Shown here piece by piece: positions 34,662 through 41,909 of a stretch of 64,000 nucleotides of DNA (position 1 is the stretch's first letter; every line of letters starts with the position of its first letter). Location: contig NZ_SMZK01000001.1 of assembly GCF_005938085.1 (NCBI RefSeq), positions 2,604,001 to 2,668,000 of the forward strand, written 5' to 3'. Both the position numbers and the translations under genes were made by a program. The DNA is from Haloterrigena sp. H1. Its GTDB lineage: Archaea; Halobacteriota; Halobacteria; Halobacteriales; Natrialbaceae. The notes under the pieces are model-generated. The model worked only from the letters and a program-made list of their open reading frames with translations. It ran no database searches and was not told the DNA's origin.

Positions 34662-36674
34662 ATGAGACGACGAACGTGGCGGGCAGCGGTCGTCGCCATT
34701 GCGCTTGCCGGCGCCCTCGCCGTCTGGCTGCTCGCGACGCGAACGTTTCCGTATCACTCGCTCAATCACGACGAGGGCGTCTATCTCCAGCAGGCAGCGA
34801 TGCTGCTCGAGGGGCAACTGTTCATCCGGCCACCCGTCGAGGAGAGTTTTCGTCCCTGGTTCTTCGTCGACGACGGCGGCCGGCTCTATCCGAAATACGC
34901 GCCCGTCCCCGCGGCCATTTTCGCGCTCGGGAAACTCGTCGGCACCCCTCGACTCGCGCTCGTGGGTGTCGCCGCTGCGACGCTCGCGCTCGTCGCCTTG
35001 GTCGTTCGCGAGGTGTTCGATCGGCGGACCGCCATTGCGGCCGCCGTGATCATGCTCTGTTCGCCGCTATTCCTGATCGACTCGGCCGTCTTCCTGCCGT
35101 ACGCGCCGACGACGATGCTCAACCTGGCGTTTGCCTACGGCTACCTCCGCGCCGACCGGACGGGCGACTGGCGCGTTGCCGGGGCGGCTGGCGCAGCGAT
35201 CGGCCTGGCCTTTTTCGCGCGGCCGTACACGGCGGTGCTGTTCGCGACGCCGTTTATCGTCCACGCGTGCTGGACACTCGTTCGGGAGTCGCGAGCCGCC
35301 CCCCCTAGACAACTCGCAACGGCGGCGTTCGGACTGACAGGCGTCGGGCTTGCATTGGCCTACAACGCAACCGTAACCGGCTCGCCGCTGGTGTTCCCCT
35401 ACGAGGCGTTCGCACCGCTGGACGGGCTCGGCTTCGGGCAGCGCCGGATCCTCGACCACGAGATCGACTATACGATCGAGTTGGCGCTGCGCGCGAACGC
35501 GCGGGTGCTCACGCAGTTCGCCACCGAGTGGATCGCGGGCGGCGTCCTCGGCATGGCCGTCGCAGCCGTCGGGGTCGGTGTCACCGTCCGGCGCGGGCTC
35601 TCGCCTCGCGAGGCCATCCTCGCCGGGCTGCTCGTCACCGTCCCCGTCGGCAACGTCTACTTCTGGGGCAACATCAACATCCTCGGGGACCTCGAGCGCG
35701 CCGGCGATGGCCTGATCGCCACCCACGGCCCGTACTACCACTTCGATCTGCTGGTGCCGGTCGCGGCCTTCGCCGCCGTCGGCGCGCTGGCGCTGGCCAC
35801 CGGGGCTCGCCGACTGGCCGACCAGCGGCTGGAACCGCAGCCCGCACGCGTGGTGTTCGTCGCGGCGCTGCTCGTGAGCGGACTCGCGATCGGCGGTGTG
35901 ACGGCGGCAAGCTTCGACGAGAAACTCGATCGGAACGCGGCCGTGACCGACACCTACGAGGAGGTCTACGCGCCGCTCGAGGACGGCCCGTCCGAGCGAT
36001 CGGTCGTCTTCCTCCCGACGCCGTACGGCGACTGGCTCGCCCACCCGTTCCAGGCGCTTCGTAACGATCCGGACATCGACGGCCAACGGGTGTACGCCCT
36101 CGACGAGCGGCCGTTCGCCGTCGTCGACGCGTATCCCGATCGGTCGCTGTACCGCCTCGCCTATCGCGGTGCCTGGGCACCCCATGCCGATTCGCCACAG
36201 GCGTCGCGGCTCCAGCGGGTCGACCACGTCGCCGGCTCTGCGGTGGAATTGAACACCACAGTCGGCGTCCCGCCGACAGCCGGGGGGGTTACGATGACCG
36301 TCACGACTGACGACGACAGCGCCACCGCCGTCGCTGCGAACGTCTCGGAACGAACACCCGTTCGACTGACCGTCACCGACGGCACCGTGCGCGTCCACGG
36401 GGCAACCTGGGACGGCAACGAGTCGCTCCCCATCGACGACCGGGACGACATCGTCGTAGACGTGTTCGTCGATCAAGGGCCTGGCAGCAGTTTCAGCTAC
36501 CGACTCGAGCTGCCGGTTCGCACGGAGGGAGACACCGTCCGGGCACTAACACCCAGAGTCGAACGGTGCAGTTCCATTCGGGATTGTGGCGGCGAAGCGG
36601 GGTACGTTCCCGATCAGTCCCCGGATGGCTTGTTCGTCCGGACCGAACTCACCGTTCCGGACGCGAACGGATAG
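34662..36674 (+). CDS. GT-C family membrane glycosyltransferase (ArnT/PMT-like)
   Basis: 670 residues. The N-terminal helix is followed by an extracellular loop with NHDEGVYLQQA, the acidic pair typical of GT-C enzymes that use polyprenyl-phosphate sugars, and about ten further hydrophobic segments to residue 415. A 250-residue outside domain follows, with no motif I recognise. It begins 19 bases after the iron permease, with no iron box of its own, and so belongs to the iron-uptake operon. It probably transfers a sugar from a lipid carrier to a surface protein or lipid outside the cell; acceptor unknown. Confidence 0.78.
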   Translation: MRRRTWRAAVVAIALAGALAVWLLATRTFPYHSLNHDEGVYLQQAAMLLEGQLFIRPPVEESFRPWFFVDDGGRLYPKYAPVPAAIFALGKLVGTPRLALVGVAAATLALVALVVREVFDRRTAIAAAVIMLCSPLFLIDSAVFLPYAPTTMLNLAFAYGYLRADRTGDWRVAGAAGAAIGLAFFARPYTAVLFATPFIVHACWTLVRESRAAPPRQLATAAFGLTGVGLALAYNATVTGSPLVFPYEAFAPLDGLGFGQRRILDHEIDYTIELALRANARVLTQFATEWIAGGVLGMAVAAVGVGVTVRRGLSPREAILAGLLVTVPVGNVYFWGNINILGDLERAGDGLIATHGPYYHFDLLVPVAAFAAVGALALATGARRLADQRLEPQPARVVFVAALLVSGLAIGGVTAASFDEKLDRNAAVTDTYEEVYAPLEDGPSERSVVFLPTPYGDWLAHPFQALRNDPDIDGQRVYALDERPFAVVDAYPDRSLYRLAYRGAWAPHADSPQASRLQRVDHVAGSAVELNTTVGVPPTAGGVTMTVTTDDDSATAVAANVSERTPVRLTVTDGTVRVHGATWDGNESLPIDDRDDIVVDVFVDQGPGSSFSYRLELPVRTEGDTVRALTPRVERCSSIRDCGGEAGYVPDQSPDGLFVRTELTVPDANG

Positions 36675-36744
36675 ATTCGATCGGCGGCTCAGCGGGGACG
36701 CGATGAACTGTCGCCACCCTTCGAAAACGAAAGACGATCGTCGA

Positions 36745-37494
36745 CTACTGCTGTGTCGGCTCGTGGGGGAGTTCTCGAAGTCGTTCCTCGAGCGAGACTT
36801 TGACGATCGACCTAGCGATCTCGGCACCGCCTTGCAACGGATCCAGCTTCGTCTCGCCGGCACGTTCGCGGTACTCGATGGGATGTTCGCGGATGTCGTA
36901 CCCTCTCATCAGCGGTCGGATCAGCAGTTCGGCCGAGAGGCCGGTGTTTTCGGTCCACTCGATCGACTCGATCACCTCGCGCCGGTAGGCGCGCATCCCA
37001 GTGGTGGTGTCGTGGACGCGAGTCCCCATCAGCAGGCTCGCGATCGCGGCGAAGGCGTGGTTGCCAAAGCGGTTGAACGCCGGCATCGCCTCGGCACCGT
37101 GGTACAGCCGATCACCGCTGACCACGTCGTGGCCCTGGTTGATCAACTCGAGGAACTCCGGCAGTTGCTCCATCGGATAGGTGTCGTCACAGTCAGTGGT
37201 GACGACGATCGGCCGGTCCGGTTCCGTGATCGCTGCGTGGACGGCGACGCCGTACCCCTGTGGCTGTTGCTCGATGACCGTCGCGCCGTGCTCGCGAGCG
37301 ATCTCGGGTGTGCGATCGGACGAGCCGTCGACGCAGACGACCTCTGCCTTCCCGTCGGTGACCTCGTCGATGTCCGCGAGTACTTTGCCGATCGCTTCCT
37401 CTTCGTTGTACGTTCCCATGACGACGCTGACGTCGTCGAAGGTGTACTCGTCCTCGTGGCTGTCCATCATCTCGGGCTGCTCCCCGGTACTCAT
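36745..37494 (-). CDS. GT2 family polyprenyl-phosphate sugar synthase (DPM1-like)
   Basis: 249 residues. GT-A landmarks: VVMGTYNEEEAIGKVL, VVCVDGSSDRTPEIAREHG, VTTDCDDTYPMEQLPE (DxD-type metal site), DTTTGMRAYRREVI and the family-specific REHPIEYRERAGETKLDPLQGG. Enzymes of this type load a sugar from an NDP-sugar onto dolichyl phosphate at the cytoplasmic face. No membrane anchor is seen. It converges on the GT-C gene and has iron box 4 upstream of its TATA element. It could charge the carrier used by the GT-C enzyme at 34662. Confidence 0.9.
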   Translation of the reverse strand: MSTGEQPEMMDSHEDEYTFDDVSVVMGTYNEEEAIGKVLADIDEVTDGKAEVVCVDGSSDRTPEIAREHGATVIEQQPQGYGVAVHAAITEPDRPIVVTTDCDDTYPMEQLPEFLELINQGHDVVSGDRLYHGAEAMPAFNRFGNHAFAAIASLLMGTRVHDTTTGMRAYRREVIESIEWTENTGLSAELLIRPLMRGYDIREHPIEYRERAGETKLDPLQGGAEIARSIVKVSLEERLRELPHEPTQQ

Positions 37495-37525
37495 TGGCGG
37501 TACTCGCCGCCGACCACATTTATAG

Positions 37526-37543
37526 TTTTAGGTTTGCCTAAAA
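37526..37543 (-). promoter_or_regulatory. DtxR/IdeR-type iron box 4
   Basis: TTTTAGGTTTGCCTAAAA on the plus strand. On the minus strand it abuts the TATA-like ACTATAAATG (about 37516-37525), which is 23-30 bases before the ATG at 37494. The box thus covers the BRE position of the GT2 promoter. Confidence 0.8.
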
Positions 37544-37568
37544 CAGAATGGGTCGCAAGCGATGGACG

Positions 37569-39206
37569 CTACAGTCGCTCGAGGACGTGATCCGCAGCCT
37601 TCAGCGCCAGCGCCGCGATCGTCAGCGTCGGGTTCATCGCGCCGCCGGTCGGGAAGACGCTGCTCGAGGCGATCCAGCAGTTTGCGAGATCGTGGGTGCG
37701 GAGGTCGGGTCCGACGACGCTCTCCGTCGGATCGTCACCCATCCGAGTCGTCCCCATGTGGTGATACGCCGGACCCGTGTTCTCGGGGCCGACCTGCCAG
37801 GTGATCTCCGCGCCGAGTTCGTCGAGAATCCGTTCCTGAATCCCGTTGACGCGCTCGATGGTTCGCAACGCTCGCTCACCCACGTTCCAGTGGACGTCCG
37901 GAACCGGATTGCCGTGATCGTCTGTCGTCGACGCGTCGAGCCCGACGTAGCTGTCCTCGCGGGGGAGTTGTTCGACGAGGCCGCCCATCCCGATGTGATT
38001 GCCGTACTCCGACTGGAGCCGTGCGAGCAAGTCGTCGCCCCAGTCGTCGCCCGTCAGCGCCATCCCGACCGGGGAAGGGCCAGCGTAGTTGAAAAACTCG
38101 AGTTTGAACGGGGCGTATTCCTCATCGGCCTCGTCGTAGAACTGGTGGGACTCGCTCGTGAGAAAGCCGACGTGGTTCTGTCGGGTGGGTTCGTCGAGAA
38201 CGCCACCTGTGCCGGCGAACAGGTGATCCATGAAGAAGTTACCGACGAGGCCGCTCGAGTTGGCCAGCCCGTCGGGATAGTGACTCGACTCGGAAAGCAA
38301 GAGCAGGCGTGGCGTCTCCACGCCGCCGCAGGCGATCACGAAGGCGTCGGCTTCCTGCCGATACTCCTCGCCGCCGGGCGTCGCGTAGACGGCCGCCTCG
38401 ATCGCATCGGGGCCGTGCTCGAGGCGCTGGACTGGCGCGCGGTCGATCACCGTTGCGCCCGCGCGCTCGGCACGCTCGACGTGGACGGTGGCGTCGTACT
38501 TCGCGCCCGAGGGACAGACCGGCTGGCAGGTGCCGTAGCCGACACAGGCGCTGCGGCCGTCGTAGGCCTCCGAGTTGCGGGCATTGGGGACGGAGTGCAT
38601 CGCGATCTCGAGGTCGTCGCAGGCCTCGGCGAACAGCGAGTCGCTGTAGGACGGCCGAAAGGCGGGCATCGGATGGGGCTCCTCGCGGGGCGGCGCGAAC
38701 GGGTTGTCGTCGGCCCCGGCCACGCCGAGTTCTTGCTCCGCGGCGGCGTAGTACGGCCGCAGGTCCCGATAGTCGATCGGCCAGTCGGTCCCGACGCCGC
38801 GGACGCTAGCCGAGTTGAAATCGGCCCCGTGGAGCCGCATTACCATCCCCTGCCAGTGGAGCGTCGAACCGCCGATACCCCTCGAACGGGCGTAGTTCAG
38901 CGGGTAGAACCACTCCCCCGAGTTCTCGTAGGCGTCGCGCTCCGGATCGCTGTCCCAGACGGCGGGCCGATCGTAGGCCGGCCGGATCGCCCGCTCCTGT
39001 CTGGCGAGTCTATCGGCCGAGTCGAACCGCGATCCGGCCTCGAGCACGACGACCTCGCGGCCGGCCTCAGCGAGGCGATCCGCGACGAGTCCGCCCGCGG
39101 GCCCCGCGCCAATCACGCAGACATCGGCGTCCCCGACGGGGGTTCGGTCGGCGTCTGTATCGGTCGCTGGCGCCGCCGACTCGGCGGGCGGCCGATCCCA
39201 ACTCAC
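37569..39206 (-). CDS. GMC-type FAD oxidoreductase (sugar/alcohol dehydrogenase large subunit)
   Basis: 545 residues from a GTG at 39206. FAD binding: VCVIGAGPAGGLVADRLAEAG near residues 28-48. GMC signatures follow: GIGGSTLHWQGMVMR, CPSGAKYDATVHV, and the C-terminal active-site block HHMGTTRMGDDP ... GGAMNPTLTIAALALKAADHV. It resembles the large subunits of gluconate/fructose dehydrogenases, which oxidise sugars at the cell surface. It has no signal peptide, and its start overlaps the stop of the Tat-lipoprotein subunit (GTGA), so it is probably exported bound to that partner. Both are under iron box 5. Confidence 0.9.
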   Translation of the reverse strand: MSWDRPPAESAAPATDTDADRTPVGDADVCVIGAGPAGGLVADRLAEAGREVVVLEAGSRFDSADRLARQERAIRPAYDRPAVWDSDPERDAYENSGEWFYPLNYARSRGIGGSTLHWQGMVMRLHGADFNSASVRGVGTDWPIDYRDLRPYYAAAEQELGVAGADDNPFAPPREEPHPMPAFRPSYSDSLFAEACDDLEIAMHSVPNARNSEAYDGRSACVGYGTCQPVCPSGAKYDATVHVERAERAGATVIDRAPVQRLEHGPDAIEAAVYATPGGEEYRQEADAFVIACGGVETPRLLLLSESSHYPDGLANSSGLVGNFFMDHLFAGTGGVLDEPTRQNHVGFLTSESHQFYDEADEEYAPFKLEFFNYAGPSPVGMALTGDDWGDDLLARLQSEYGNHIGMGGLVEQLPREDSYVGLDASTTDDHGNPVPDVHWNVGERALRTIERVNGIQERILDELGAEITWQVGPENTGPAYHHMGTTRMGDDPTESVVGPDLRTHDLANCWIASSSVFPTGGAMNPTLTIAALALKAADHVLERL

Positions 39207-39721
39207 GCGTTCGGCCCCCGTTGGTAGCTCTCGAGCCCGCCGGGATGTCCCTGCGGGTTCTCGATGCCGACCAGCTCCCCGCCCGTCGGCGAGGCATACA
39301 GCGCCAGCAAGAGATCGTTGACCACGTAGTAGCGGACTCGTTCGCTCGTCGTTCCGGTTGGATCCTCGTCAGCGGTGTCTACATCGAGATTCCGAAGCAC
39401 CTGCTCGCGATCCGTAACCGACAGCGCCGCAAACGACTCGTCGTACCAGAACGTCGCATTGTCGTCCAGCTCCGTGACCGTCTCGTCCAGTCCGGCGACG
39501 TGTGTCGGGTCCTCGAGTCGGCCCTCGAGGAACGCCTCGACGAACGTCGCCGTGCCGGAGATCTCGCTCGGATAGACGACATCGGCGGCCGCGACCAGCG
39601 TCTCACGGAGCCGATCGACGTCGACCGGCTCGGATCCGGGTGGGGCTACACAGCCTGACAGCGTCCCACCGACACCGAGTGCGGCCAGCGCGGCAACCGC
39701 GTCTCGCCTGGTCAGCTTCAT
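39203..39721 (-). CDS. Gluconate 2-dehydrogenase subunit 3-like Tat lipoprotein
   Basis: 172 residues. The N-terminus LTRRDAVAALAALGVGGTLSGC has a twin-arginine motif and an LSGC lipobox. The body (LRETLVAAADVVYPSE, FVEAFLEGRLED, LSVTDREQVLRNLD, VRYYVVNDLLLALYASPTGGELVGIENPQGHPGG) matches the small-subunit family that escorts GMC dehydrogenases through the Tat pathway. It is the first gene of a two-gene operon with the GMC enzyme, starting 8 bases downstream of iron box 5. Confidence 0.85.
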   Translation of the reverse strand: MKLTRRDAVAALAALGVGGTLSGCVAPPGSEPVDVDRLRETLVAAADVVYPSEISGTATFVEAFLEGRLEDPTHVAGLDETVTELDDNATFWYDESFAALSVTDREQVLRNLDVDTADEDPTGTTSERVRYYVVNDLLLALYASPTGGELVGIENPQGHPGGLESYQRGPNA

Positions 39722-39728
39722 TGGCGAA

Positions 39729-39746
39729 GATTAGGTAAGCCTAAAC
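39729..39746 (-). promoter_or_regulatory. DtxR/IdeR-type iron box 5
   Basis: GATTAGGTAAGCCTAAAC on the plus strand; core TTAGGTAAGCCTAA. It lies between the TATA-like AATATATGG (minus strand, about 39748-39756) and the ATG at 39721, a repressor position. Confidence 0.75.
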
Positions 39747-39818
39747 CATATATTCGTTGGAACGGAACGGTCGTCGACGACGGGACGAGTCCCCCGTCGT
39801 GGACCGCGCCGGAGTCAA

Positions 39819-40532
39819 TCAGACCGTTTCGACCGGCTCGATCAGCGACGGCTCGTCCGTCGCCGGATCGTTCACTGCCGTCGATACCGGCTCGGCACGC
39901 ATCTCGGCGGCCGGGGACGGCTCGAGTACGTCGTGGCCGACCTCGCCCGTCAGCCACCGCTGCTCGGCGTCAGGATCGAGGATTACCGCCATCCGGTGGT
40001 GGAGGTCCGCGACGAGGTCGTTCGGTTCCGTAGTGATGATGGTAAACGTCTCGAGGGGTCCGGTATCGGTCCCGTCGGCGACGCCGCCACCGAAGGCATC
40101 GAGGCCGGTCTGGGTCGTCTCCGGCTCCCAGCGTTCCCAGAGACCAGCCATCGCGAACACCCGATCGTCCTCGAAGGTTACTCGGTAGGGCTGTTTCCCG
40201 TTCTCGGCCTCGACCCACTCGTAGAACCCGTCCGCGGGAACGAGACACCGTCGGCGTTCGTACGCCTCCCGAAAGCTCGGCTTCTCGGTGACAGACTCGG
40301 CTCGCGCGTTGATGAGCCCGCCGCTGTCGTCGTCGGCCCACGACGGCACCAGGCCCCACTCGAGGCGCTGTATCGTCTCCGGCTCGGCGTTCGTAATCAC
40401 CGGTAGCGACTGTCCCGGTGCCATGTTGTAGCGCGGGCCGAAACCCGACTCGGCCTCGTCCTCGCTGAACCGGGCATCGAACCGCGCCTCGAGGTCGTCC
40501 TGCTCGACGACGAGCGTGTAGCGACCACACAT
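39819..40532 (-). CDS. SRAP domain protein (HMCES/YedK-type abasic-site protein)
   Basis: 237 residues starting MCGRYT; the cysteine becomes residue 1 after methionine removal and forms the thiazolidine crosslink with abasic DNA. Further SRAP landmarks are PRYNMAPGQSLPVI, RLEWGLVPSWA, INARAESV, RCLVPADGFYEW and HHRMAVIL. The ATG at 40532 is fixed by this motif although the frame extends upstream. It protects abasic sites in single-stranded DNA. No link to the adjacent iron genes is evident. Confidence 0.95.
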   Translation of the reverse strand: MCGRYTLVVEQDDLEARFDARFSEDEAESGFGPRYNMAPGQSLPVITNAEPETIQRLEWGLVPSWADDDSGGLINARAESVTEKPSFREAYERRRCLVPADGFYEWVEAENGKQPYRVTFEDDRVFAMAGLWERWEPETTQTGLDAFGGGVADGTDTGPLETFTIITTEPNDLVADLHHRMAVILDPDAEQRWLTGEVGHDVLEPSPAAEMRAEPVSTAVNDPATDEPSLIEPVETV

Positions 40533-40694
40533 ATCCGACCTCTCGGGCCGTGACGGCAAAGGTCGTCCGCTCGAGACAAGTCGGGCCGACATCGGTCGGT
40601 AAACGGTCGGTAGGCAGTCCTTACCACCAGGTACGGAGGTGGTACGGACCCTGTTACGATATCACATCACAGTAGAGTTGGCGTCGGGGTCATC

Positions 40695-40808
40695 ATGGAC
40701 GACAGATACGAAATGGTGGTGTGTCAAAGCGGCAGACTGAAACTCAGAGATCCGGATGACCCCCACTGCTGGATCGCGACCGATTCCCCCGTGGAACTCG
40801 AGCAGTAA
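40695..40808 (+). CDS. Small haloarchaeal protein, 37 residues
   Basis: The frame ATG 40695 to TAA 40806-40808 encodes MDDRYEMVVCQSGRLKLRDP followed by DDPHCWIATDSPVELEQ. The pattern G-x-x-x-(I/L)-x-D-x-(D/E)-x-P-x-x-W-I-x-(S/T)-D resembles a widespread family of tiny haloarchaeal proteins of unknown function. Too short for routine gene calling; composition and the family pattern support it. Confidence 0.65.
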   Translation: MDDRYEMVVCQSGRLKLRDPDDPHCWIATDSPVELEQ

Positions 40809-40937
40809 TCCAGCGCCTCCTTCGCGTACCCCTACCCTTTCGCACGGCAAACACCAGCGTTGGCACTGCGTCGCACCGGTCACAGATTGGGGCACACCAG
40901 CGACGCGTCGCTCAACAGGTGTTGAATCACAAGATTA

Positions 40938-41036
40938 CCAGGACAGGGATTGAACCACGCGAAGACGGTCGATCTCACTCCGTTCGATCGCTGCGTCGTC
41001 TCTCGTTCAAATCCTGCGTGTGGCGTTTTTCGAATC
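40938..41036. repeat. Fragments of tRNA-Ser 3' end in direct and inverted orientation
   Basis: Bases 40938-40956 (CCAGGACAGGGATTGAACC) repeat the tRNA 3' part at 41089-41109 with one T missing. Bases 41005-41036 carry, on the opposite strand, GTTCAAATCC and GCGTTTTTCGAATC, the latter also present beside the tRNA. TGGCGTTTTTCGAATC (41021-41036) and GATTCGAAAAACGCCA (41076-41091) are perfect 16-base inverted copies. These look like relics of integration or rearrangement at the tRNA. Confidence 0.65.
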
Positions 41037-41086
41037 CGGATCGCTCGCGTCGCTACGCGCCGCTCGCGAGTGTTAGATTCGAAAAA

Positions 41087-41167
41087 CGCCAGGACAGGGA
41101 TTTGAACCCTGAATCCCAAAGGGAACACGCTTTCCAGGCGTGCGCCTTACCGTTCGGCCATCCTGGC
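41087..41167 (-). tRNA. tRNA-Ser (anticodon GGA)
   Basis: Read on the minus strand: acceptor GCCAGGA pairs with TCCTGGC; anticodon stem CACGC/GCGTG encloses loop CTGGAAA with anticodon GGA; a long class II variable arm (CCC TTT GGG) follows; T-stem CAGGG/CCCTG encloses TTCAAAT. No intron. CCA is not encoded. Decodes UCC and UCU. Confidence 0.95.
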
Positions 41168-41214
41168 TCACGTCATCCTAACCGCGTCCGTGGTTTAACC
41201 CTTACGAGATACGG

Positions 41215-41460
41215 TCACTTCGTCGTGCGGTTGGCCGCCCACGCTGCAAGCCGTGGCTCGAGCACGTACGCCCCACCAGCTGCGACGGAACCGACCACCA
41301 GCGCCAACGCCAGTGCCTGCGTGATCGGCACCAGGGGGTCGACGAGCAGCGTGTAGCCCTGGACGCAAACCAGCACCGACAGACAGCCGACGAGTCCCCA
41401 CAGCAGGGCCGACGTGACGCGGGCCTCGAGTCCGAGCAGCGCCGAAAACGAGCCGGTCAC
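41215..41460 (-). CDS. Small membrane protein
   Basis: 81 residues from a GTG at 41460. Two hydrophobic segments: about residues 17-42 (ALLWGLVGCLSVLVCVQGYT) and 46-66 (PITQALALALVVGSVAAGGA). It starts 15 bases downstream of the RidA stop on the same strand, so likely co-transcribed. I do not recognise a function; small two-helix proteins like this are common in haloarchaea. Confidence 0.65.
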   Translation of the reverse strand: MTGSFSALLGLEARVTSALLWGLVGCLSVLVCVQGYTLLVDPLVPITQALALALVVGSVAAGGAYVLEPRLAAWAANRTTK

Positions 41461-41475
41461 GGACCAGTCACCGCC

Positions 41476-41856
41476 TCACTCGAGGCTCGCGATCGCTTCG
41501 ATCTCGACGCCGACACCCTTCGGGAGCGCACCGACTTCGACGGCGCTTCTGGCCGGCGGCTCGTCGTCGAAGTAGTTGGCGTAGGCCTCGTTCATCGCCT
41601 CGAAGTCGTCGATGTCCGCGAGGAAGACGGAGACTTTGAGGATGTCGTCGGACGACGCACCGGCTTCGTCGAGGATGGCGTCGAGGTTGTAGAGGGCCTG
41701 TTCGGTCTGGGCCGCGATCGGCTCGTCGTCGAGCAGTTCGCCGTCGGCCGTCAGGGGGATCTGGCCGGCGGTAAAGAGCAGTGAGCCGTTGCTGGTCGCC
41801 TGACTGTACGCACCGACCGCGGCGGGGGCGTCGTCGGTGTCGATGACGCGTTTCAT
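41476..41856 (-). CDS. ridA: RidA family enamine/imine deaminase (second copy)
   Basis: 126 residues. Closer to canonical RidA than the copy at 13090: VGAYSQATSNGSLLFTAGQIPL, EQTEQALYNLDAILDEAG (with one substitution), KVSVFLADI, YFDDEPPARSAVEVGALPKGVGVEIEAIA. The arginine in PARSAVEV is the imine-binding residue. It lies 53 bases after IlvA in the same direction, fitting its role of hydrolysing the 2-aminoacrylate or 2-aminocrotonate released by threonine/serine dehydratase. Confidence 0.95.
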   Translation of the reverse strand: MKRVIDTDDAPAAVGAYSQATSNGSLLFTAGQIPLTADGELLDDEPIAAQTEQALYNLDAILDEAGASSDDILKVSVFLADIDDFEAMNEAYANYFDDEPPARSAVEVGALPKGVGVEIEAIASLE

Positions 41857-41909
41857 ATCCCACGTCTCGGTCGGCGCCGGCTTAAAACGGGGTGGAACAG
41901 GGACCGCAC

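Noticed and set aside
35067..36476. 469-residue open frame antisense to the GT-C gene
   Set aside because: No homology recognised; the sense frame has proper transmembrane segments.
37548..39227. 559-residue open frame antisense to the GMC oxidoreductase
   Set aside because: Shadow frame; the GMC FAD and C-terminal motifs are on the minus strand.
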